From positions 1 through 9,324 of the forward strand of contig JAKCAB010000650.1 of the NCBI GenBank assembly GCA_021839785.1: a DNA stretch of 9,324 nucleotides, given 5' to 3'. Every line of letters begins with the position of its first letter. Position 1 is the first letter of the stretch. Source of the DNA: a bacterium. GTDB taxonomy: Bacteria > Verrucomicrobiota > Verrucomicrobiae > Limisphaerales > J093. Position numbers and translations under genes: made by a program. Positions 5,247-9,324 of this stretch are shown here, piece by piece. The notes under the pieces were generated by a model. It had not been told where the DNA came from and did not search any database. It saw only the letters and a program-made list of their open reading frames with translations.

Positions 5247-6482
5247 TTAGGCCGCCGGCTCCCGGCCCGGCGACGCGGAAAGGGCCGGTGCCTGAAATTC
5301 CGGAAACAGGCCCATCATCGCCCGGGCGGCCCGCGCGCTGGCGCCGGGCCGACCGAGCTGGGCCACCACTTCGTCCAGCTTGGCGCGCACGGCGTCGCGC
5401 AGGAACGGGCGGGTCAGCAGATTGCCCGCCGCCTCGGCCAGTTTTTCCGGCGTGGCCGCGCTTTGCAGAAATTCGGGCATGACGCGCGTGCCGGCGAGCA
5501 GGTTGGGCATGGCCAGCGAATTCACCGTGGCCAGTCGCTTCCCGATCCAGAACGTGACCGGCGAAGTCCGGTACAGCGCCACCGTGGGCACGCGGAAATA
5601 CGCGCATTCGAGCGTGACCGTGCCGGTCGAGGCGATCGCCACCGCCGCCTCGGCCAACGATTCGGACAAGCCGCCGATGCGCACCTCGACGGGCGCGGAA
5701 CCGGTCCATAACTGCTCTTCCACCAAGCCGCGTAGCGAGGCGTCCGGCAACACCAGGCGAAAGCGGACGCGGTGCCGGATGTCCATGAGCCGCACCGTTT
5801 CGAGCATCACTGGCAGGTGACGACGCAACTCCCCCGCCCGGCTTCCCGGCAACAACAAGATCAACGAAGTCACGCCCGGCGCCGGCTCGGGCGGACTCGC
5901 CGAGCGGAGTTTTTCCTGGCCGCCGTGCCGGTCCAGGATCGGATGGCCCACCGCCTCGACGCGGAGCCGCGGCACGCGTTGCGCGTACCATTCCCGCTCG
6001 AACGGAAAAAGGCAGAGCAACAAATCGACATCGTCGGCGAGGGCATAGGCGCGGCCCGGACGCGAGGCCCAAACCTGCGGCGAAACGTACTGGACGATTC
6101 GCGGACGCCAGTTGTTGAAGCGACGGCGTTGGGCGTTTATGCGCCGTCGAAGCGCGTGCGCAAAGCGCCGGTTGAAGCCTTGAAAATCCACGAGGACGAC
6201 CACGTCCGGCTGTCGTTCGCAGGCAAGGTCGAGCAGTTGCCGCATCAACCGGCGGAATTCCGCCAACAAACGCAGGACTTCGACGAGGCCGGTGACCGCG
6301 TGTTGCGTGAGGTCGAATGCCAGTTCGACCCCCGCCGCGGCCAGGCGCGGTCCGCCGGCGCCGAAGAACCGCGGGGCAAACGGTTCGGCTGCCAGCGCCT
6401 GGCGCAGCGCGCCGACCAACTCCGATCCCAGCAGGTCGCCGCTCGGCTCGCCGGCCACCAGCATGAACTTCAGCGGCCTCAT
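5247..6482 (-). CDS. lpxB: Lipid-A-disaccharide synthase
   Basis: A 411-residue GT19 enzyme (PF02684). It joins UDP-2,3-diacylglucosamine to lipid X to form the beta-1,6 lipid A disaccharide on the cytoplasmic face of the inner membrane. Signature segments, in order: LVAGEPSGD (8-16), FGAGGPRLAAAG (40-51), VDFQGFN (98-104) with the expected Asp99, YVSPQVWAS (132-140), LFPFEREWY (158-166), LLPGSR (210-215) with the catalytic-region Arg215, ASTGTVTLE (284-292), and PNLLAGTRVMPEFLQ (326-340). The usual Pro in D-x-P-x-F-N is Gln here. The loop after FN is about 11 residues longer than in E. coli LpxB. The ATG at 6480-6482 starts the conserved N-terminus and overlaps the stop of the upstream dehydrogenase (ATGA); the frame continues upstream to 6590 but reads into that gene. 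The overlap implies translational coupling. The identification is firm and shows the cell has an LPS-type outer membrane. Confidence 0.96.
   Translation of the reverse strand: MRPLKFMLVAGEPSGDLLGSELVGALRQALAAEPFAPRFFGAGGPRLAAAGVELAFDLTQHAVTGLVEVLRLLAEFRRLMRQLLDLACERQPDVVVLVDFQGFNRRFAHALRRRINAQRRRFNNWRPRIVQYVSPQVWASRPGRAYALADDVDLLLCLFPFEREWYAQRVPRLRVEAVGHPILDRHGGQEKLRSASPPEPAPGVTSLILLLPGSRAGELRRHLPVMLETVRLMDIRHRVRFRLVLPDASLRGLVEEQLWTGSAPVEVRIGGLSESLAEAAVAIASTGTVTLECAYFRVPTVALYRTSPVTFWIGKRLATVNSLAMPNLLAGTRVMPEFLQSAATPEKLAEAAGNLLTRPFLRDAVRAKLDEVVAQLGRPGASARAARAMMGLFPEFQAPALSASPGREPAA
6121..6149. repeat. 8-bp inverted repeat inside lpxB
   Basis: CGACGGCG (6121-6128) and CGCCGTCG (6142-6149) are perfect arms around 13 nt. 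They encode the Arg-rich, lengthened loop of LpxB (about residues 111-121). They may simply reflect Arg codons in GC-rich DNA, or mark an old insertion. Confidence 0.35.
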
Positions 6483-7507
6483 GCGGCCGGAGCAACTGCC
6501 CGCACCTGCCGCGTGATCTCGAACGCCAGGTCCAGCGCCTGCTTGGCCGCCTCGCCAGAAACCACCGGCGCCCGCCGGGCCTGGACGCATTCGATGAAGC
6601 TGCGCAGTTCAAGTTTCAGCGGCTCCTCCTTGGTGATGGGCACCGACTCGCGCACGATGCGTCGCCCGCCGAATTCGCTGACGATGGACGAGTCCTTCGC
6701 CGCCAGCAGCTTCTTCAACAACGAACTCTCGGCCTCGTCGGCCCGCGCCAGGCGGTACAGGTAACCCGCCTGGGCCCGGTAATCGAGCGAGACATAACTC
6801 GGCGTCGGGCCGCCGCTGAAGACGCGAATCTTGCGCACTTTTTCCACGCTGACGCGGCTGGCGGTGAGGTTCGCCAGGCAACCGTTGGCAAAGCGCAGTC
6901 GCACGTTTGCAATGTCCTCGGAGGCGCTCAGCACGGGGATGCCCACCGCGTCCACGCTCACCACCGGCGACTGCACGAAGGCCAGCACCACGTCGAGGTC
7001 GTGGATCATCAGGTCGAGCACCACGCCCACGTCCGTGCTGCGCGCCGGATACGGCGAAAGCCGGTGGACTTCGATGAACCGCGGCTCCGCGATGACTTGC
7101 TGAAGGTAACGGAAAACCGGATTGAAGCGTTCGACATGGCCGACCTGGAGGAGGCAACCCTGCTGTTGAGCCAGTTGCACCAACTCCTCCGCCTGCGCCG
7201 CGTTGTCGGTCATCGGCTTTTCGACCAGCACATGCTTGCCGCGGGCCAGAAGCGATTTCGCGAGTTCGAAATGCGTCGTCGTGGGGGTGACGATGCTGAG
7301 CGCGTCGCTCGCGGCGGCGGCCTCGTCCACGCTGGCGAAAACGCGGCCGCGGTGCGTGTCGGCGACCTTCCGGGCACGGTCCGGGAGCACATCGTACACG
7401 CCGGTGAACTCGACTGTGCCGGTGGCGGCGAGTTCGGCGTAGATGCGCGCGTGCTCTTTGCCGAGCGAGCCGGCGCCGAGCACCGCGACTTTGACGGGCG
7501 CAGACAT
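6479..7507 (-). CDS. gnnA: Gfo/Idh/MocA dehydrogenase, probable UDP-N-acetylglucosamine 3-dehydrogenase (GnnA-like)
   Basis: A 342-residue cytoplasmic NAD-dependent dehydrogenase. The Rossmann loop is canonical (VAVLGAGSLGKEH, GxGxxG at 11-16), EKPM is at 96-99, GHVERFNP at 123-130 and DVGVVLDLMIHDLD at 159-172, with the expected His169. The ERFNP and DVGVVLDLMIHD signatures, together with a 4-nt ATGA overlap into lpxB, point to the GnnA group. In Acidithiobacillus ferrooxidans GnnA oxidises the 3-OH of UDP-GlcNAc, and the aminotransferase GnnB then makes UDP-GlcNAc3N for amide-acylated lipid A; there the genes sit between lpxA and lpxB. No GnnB or LpxA gene is visible here, so the exact reaction is inferred. 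I chose the ATG at 7505-7507 because the conserved fold begins there. A GTG at 7598-7600 that overlaps the dctP stop (GTGA) would add 31 atypical residues and is the alternative. No Shine-Dalgarno is visible. Confidence 0.75.
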   Translation of the reverse strand: MSAPVKVAVLGAGSLGKEHARIYAELAATGTVEFTGVYDVLPDRARKVADTHRGRVFASVDEAAAASDALSIVTPTTTHFELAKSLLARGKHVLVEKPMTDNAAQAEELVQLAQQQGCLLQVGHVERFNPVFRYLQQVIAEPRFIEVHRLSPYPARSTDVGVVLDLMIHDLDVVLAFVQSPVVSVDAVGIPVLSASEDIANVRLRFANGCLANLTASRVSVEKVRKIRVFSGGPTPSYVSLDYRAQAGYLYRLARADEAESSLLKKLLAAKDSSIVSEFGGRRIVRESVPITKEEPLKLELRSFIECVQARRAPVVSGEAAKQALDLAFEITRQVRAVAPAA

Positions 7508-7529
7508 GGCGCGGAGTGTAGGCGCGACC

Positions 7530-7561
7530 CCGGCGGCGCAGAAGGCGAATTTGACCGCCGG
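7530..7561. repeat. 7-bp inverted repeat between dctP and the gnnA-like gene
   Basis: CCGGCGG (7530-7536) and CCGCCGG (7555-7561) are perfect arms around 18 nt, in the 89-bp gap separating the TRAP genes from the lipid A genes. There is no T tract, so it is a poor terminator. It might instead mark an RNA-processing or attenuation point within one transcript. Confidence 0.3.
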
Positions 7562-7596
7562 CGAGGCAGCCCACGTCAGCCGCCAGCCGCGCGGCG

Positions 7597-8619
7597 TCAC
7601 TTGGCCGGGTGGGTGGCGCGGTACTCGCGGATGAGGCGCAGCGCCTCGTCGAAAACGTCAGCCGGAACCACCTTGTCCCGGATCATCGGATACGCCTTTT
7701 CAGCCGCGGCGCGCCACTGCGTTTCCAACGCGGGCGTCACCTTCGTCACCTTGAGGCCGCGCTTGACCATCGCGGCCACCGCTTCGTCGGCCTCCTTGCG
7801 GCCGTTTTTCTTGATCTCCAGGCCGGCCTGGGCGGCGGACTTCAACAACTCGGCGCGCGTGGCGGCGGGGATGCGCTCCCAGGTGTCCTTGCGGATGACG
7901 CAGGCCCCCACCAGCGGCGCCCAGTTCAACTCAAGCATGTACGGCGCCCGCGTGTCCACCTGCGTGGCGAGCGCGAACACTGGGGGCAGCGGCGCGGCTT
8001 CGATCAGCCCGGTCTGGAGTCCCGGCAGGATGTCCGCGGTCTCGAGCGGGACGGCGTTGAAACCGGCCGTGCGGTAAATGCTGACTTCCTCGGCGTTGCC
8101 CGCCCAGGTGAAGAGCTTGAGCTTCCGGAGATCGTCGGGGGTGGCGACCGGCTTCGTGGAAAAGAACCGCACCCACCCGGCGTCGGACCAGAACAGCACG
8201 ACGAAACCTTTCTTTTCGATGCGCTGTTCGAGCATGGGCTGGAGTTTCTCGCCCACGTAATCGACTTCCGCGAAGTTGTGGAAACCCATCGGCAGGCTTT
8301 GCAGGCCGGCGACGCCCGGTTCGATGTCCGACAAACCCTCGGCGGTGAGCATGGCGGCCTGGATCGAGTCCACGCTCATCAGGCCCACGGTGTCCGACTC
8401 GCCCCCCAGCTTGCCGTCCGGGTAGATCACCAGATCGATGGCGCCGTTCGAGGCCTTGCGCCAGGCTTCGCGCAGGGCGAGCAGGCTTTTGTGAAACGAG
8501 CTGCCGGTGGGCGCCAGCGTGGCGAGTTTGATCCTTTGCGCGGCCTGCGCGCCGGCCACCAGCGCGAAGACGGCAAGCAGCACAAGACCGAGCCGAAAAA
8601 TGGATTTTCGATTCCGCAT
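7597..8619 (-). CDS. dctP: TRAP transporter substrate-binding protein (DctP family)
   Basis: A 340-residue periplasmic solute receptor (PF03480) that delivers ligand to a sodium-driven TRAP permease. Residues 1-27 form a signal peptide (RNRK, then a hydrophobic core, then AQA before the cut). The mature protein starts with the family's first strand, RIKLATLAPTGSSFHKSL (29-46). Then come IYPDGKLGGESDTV (65-78), FWSDAGWVRFFSTKPVATPDDLRKLK (143-168) and ETADILPGLQTGLIEAAP (193-210). At the position of the Arg that clamps ligand carboxylates in SiaP-type receptors (K-x-R) this protein reads KLF (Phe170), so the usual organic-acid contact is missing. That fits receptors paired with TAtT proteins, whose ligands are unclear. 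It lies 13 bp downstream of the TAtT gene. No DctQ or DctM gene follows within the window; they may lie upstream of TAtT, beyond the edge. Start ATG 8617-8619 is set by the signal peptide. Confidence 0.92.
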   Translation of the reverse strand: MRNRKSIFRLGLVLLAVFALVAGAQAAQRIKLATLAPTGSSFHKSLLALREAWRKASNGAIDLVIYPDGKLGGESDTVGLMSVDSIQAAMLTAEGLSDIEPGVAGLQSLPMGFHNFAEVDYVGEKLQPMLEQRIEKKGFVVLFWSDAGWVRFFSTKPVATPDDLRKLKLFTWAGNAEEVSIYRTAGFNAVPLETADILPGLQTGLIEAAPLPPVFALATQVDTRAPYMLELNWAPLVGACVIRKDTWERIPAATRAELLKSAAQAGLEIKKNGRKEADEAVAAMVKRGLKVTKVTPALETQWRAAAEKAYPMIRDKVVPADVFDEALRLIREYRATHPAK

Positions 8620-8632
8620 GGGTGGTTGGACG

Positions 8633-9324
8633 CTATTTCTTCGGTGCAGGTTCAGTGATCAAGAAAAGGTCTTCGCGCTTGGACTCCAGCCAGCGGGCGC
8701 GGTGCTGCATGATGAGGTTCACGAGGCGGTTGTCGGGTTGCGCGTTGACATCCACCGCCAGCGCGCGCTGCAGGAGTTCGTCGAATTGCTTCAAATCCTG
8801 TTTTTGCACGCAAACGGCTTCGGCGTAGCTCACGAACGGCGCCGCCAGGTGGCCACCGGACAGCGCCACCGCGCGCTCGAAATGCTGGCGCGCACGCTCG
8901 GCGGGATCTCCAGGCGCACCCTGCCGTGACATCTCGTAAGTGATGAAAAAATTGTGGATCGCCCCCTCGTCCCAGCTCTCGTCCAGCGCCAGCGCGCGGT
9001 CGATCAACGCCTCCATCTGCGGCACCTCGGCCACGCGGTCCGGGTCGTCCTTGGAAAGCGAAATCACGGCGCCCCACGAAACCGCGGTCCAGTAAAGCAG
9101 CGGCACGTCCGCGCGGCGCATCCCTTTCACGGCCGCGAGGGCGTTGGTGCGGAGTCGGGCGTTGAAGTTGCGGTGCTTCGTCTCCAAACCGCGCAGACCG
9201 TAATCGCGCGCCCGCAGGTAAAGCTTCTTTGCCCGCTCGCGCATCGCCGTGGCCGCCGCGAGGTCCTGGTCCTCCATCTCGTCCGCGTCCATTTGCACGA
9301 ACGCGTAGGCGTACTGCGTGAAGC
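8633..9324 (-). CDS. TRAP transporter TAtT component family protein (5' end outside window)
   Basis: The frame is open from the window edge to the TAG at 8633-8635; 229 complete residues are visible. A GTG at 9296-9298 is in frame, but the upstream residues (FTQYAYAF) match what the family shows before it, so the true start lies outside the window. TAtT proteins are helical, TPR-like periplasmic proteins, often lipoproteins, that bind the DctP-type receptor of some TRAP systems and form a trimer with a central pore (known from Treponema pallidum TatT/TatP). Visible landmarks are a MEDQD acidic helix, the segment RERAKKLYLRARDYGLRGLE, the helix pair around LLYWTAVSWGAVISL, and LIDRALALDESWDEGAIHNFF. 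The C-terminal helices HFERAVAL and FDELLQRALAVD resemble TPR helices. It is 13 bp upstream of dctP, so the two are surely co-transcribed. Confidence 0.88.
   Translation of the reverse strand, partial: FTQYAYAFVQMDADEMEDQDLAAATAMRERAKKLYLRARDYGLRGLETKHRNFNARLRTNALAAVKGMRRADVPLLYWTAVSWGAVISLSKDDPDRVAEVPQMEALIDRALALDESWDEGAIHNFFITYEMSRQGAPGDPAERARQHFERAVALSGGHLAAPFVSYAEAVCVQKQDLKQFDELLQRALAVDVNAQPDNRLVNLIMQHRARWLESKREDLFLITEPAPKK

Noticed and set aside
6483..6590. Longer lpxB starting at 6590
   Set aside because: It would add 36 residues lying inside the upstream dehydrogenase gene in another frame; the conserved LpxB N-terminus starts at the ATG at 6480-6482.
5104..6612. 502-residue minus-strand frame overlapping lpxB
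   Set aside because: Very Arg/Gly/Pro-rich and out of frame with the certain lpxB; a GC shadow.
7508..7600. Longer gnnA-like gene starting at the GTG overlapping the dctP stop
   Set aside because: The 31 added residues are unlike the family, and the Rossmann strand begins at the ATG at 7505-7507. Kept as an alternative because GTGA overlap coupling is possible.
7001..8658. Two plus-strand frames of about 350 residues opposite the gnnA-like and dctP genes
   Set aside because: Both lie antisense to conserved genes and give His/Arg/Gly-rich translations without motifs.
1..9324. tRNA or rRNA genes, CRISPR array, insertion sequence or prophage genes
   Set aside because: No tRNA-like cloverleaf with conserved arms, no regularly spaced direct repeats, and no transposase, integrase or phage protein signature was seen on either strand.

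Overview
The window is GC-rich, densely coding DNA from a Gram-negative bacterium. A member of the Verrucomicrobiota or a near relative (PVC group) is the best guess. This rests on the gene mix: a Tat-exported Gfo/Idh/MocA dehydrogenase, a secreted DUF1080 (3-keto-disaccharide hydrolase) protein, a verrucomicrobial-looking GT4 with a C-G-N-C N-terminus, a TRAP system with a TAtT component, and lpxB. None of the gene starts has a convincing Shine-Dalgarno sequence. The phylum is inference; there is no rRNA or marker gene to fix it.

Left part (1-2320): the window opens inside an unrecognised single-pass membrane protein (+ strand, ends 427). It converges on a minus-strand pair: a periplasmic Tat-signal Gfo/Idh/MocA oxidoreductase (1193-2320), followed 106 bp later by a flavodoxin-fold NAD(P)H:quinone oxidoreductase (484-1086).

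Middle (2321-5246): a 632-bp non-coding stretch with several perfect inverted repeats separates the divergent Gfo/Idh gene and a GT4 glycosyltransferase (GTG start at 2953). The GT4 gene converges with a secreted DUF1080 protein (4352-5029). Upstream of the DUF1080 gene, between it and lpxB, lies a compact multi-hairpin palindromic element (5131-5227) that looks like a dispersed structured repeat.

Right part (5247-9324, all minus strand): a likely single transcription unit in the order TAtT (5' end cut off by the window edge), dctP (TRAP solute receptor), gnnA-like UDP-GlcNAc 3-dehydrogenase, lpxB. TAtT and dctP are 13 bp apart, and gnnA-like and lpxB overlap by 4 nt (ATGA). The last two are a lipid A module. 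If a GnnB-type aminotransferase exists elsewhere, lipid A would carry amide-linked acyl chains on a 2,3-diamino sugar. The TRAP pair has no DctQ/DctM membrane subunits downstream, and its receptor has Phe where classical TRAP receptors carry the carboxylate-binding Arg, so the ligand is probably not a simple organic acid.

The points most worth a second look are the TAtT/DctP/GnnA/LpxB linkage, the structured repeat at 5131-5227, and the co-occurrence of the Tat Gfo/Idh and DUF1080 genes, which fits 3-keto-glycoside chemistry. No clearly new defence, mobile or RNA-guided system was found.
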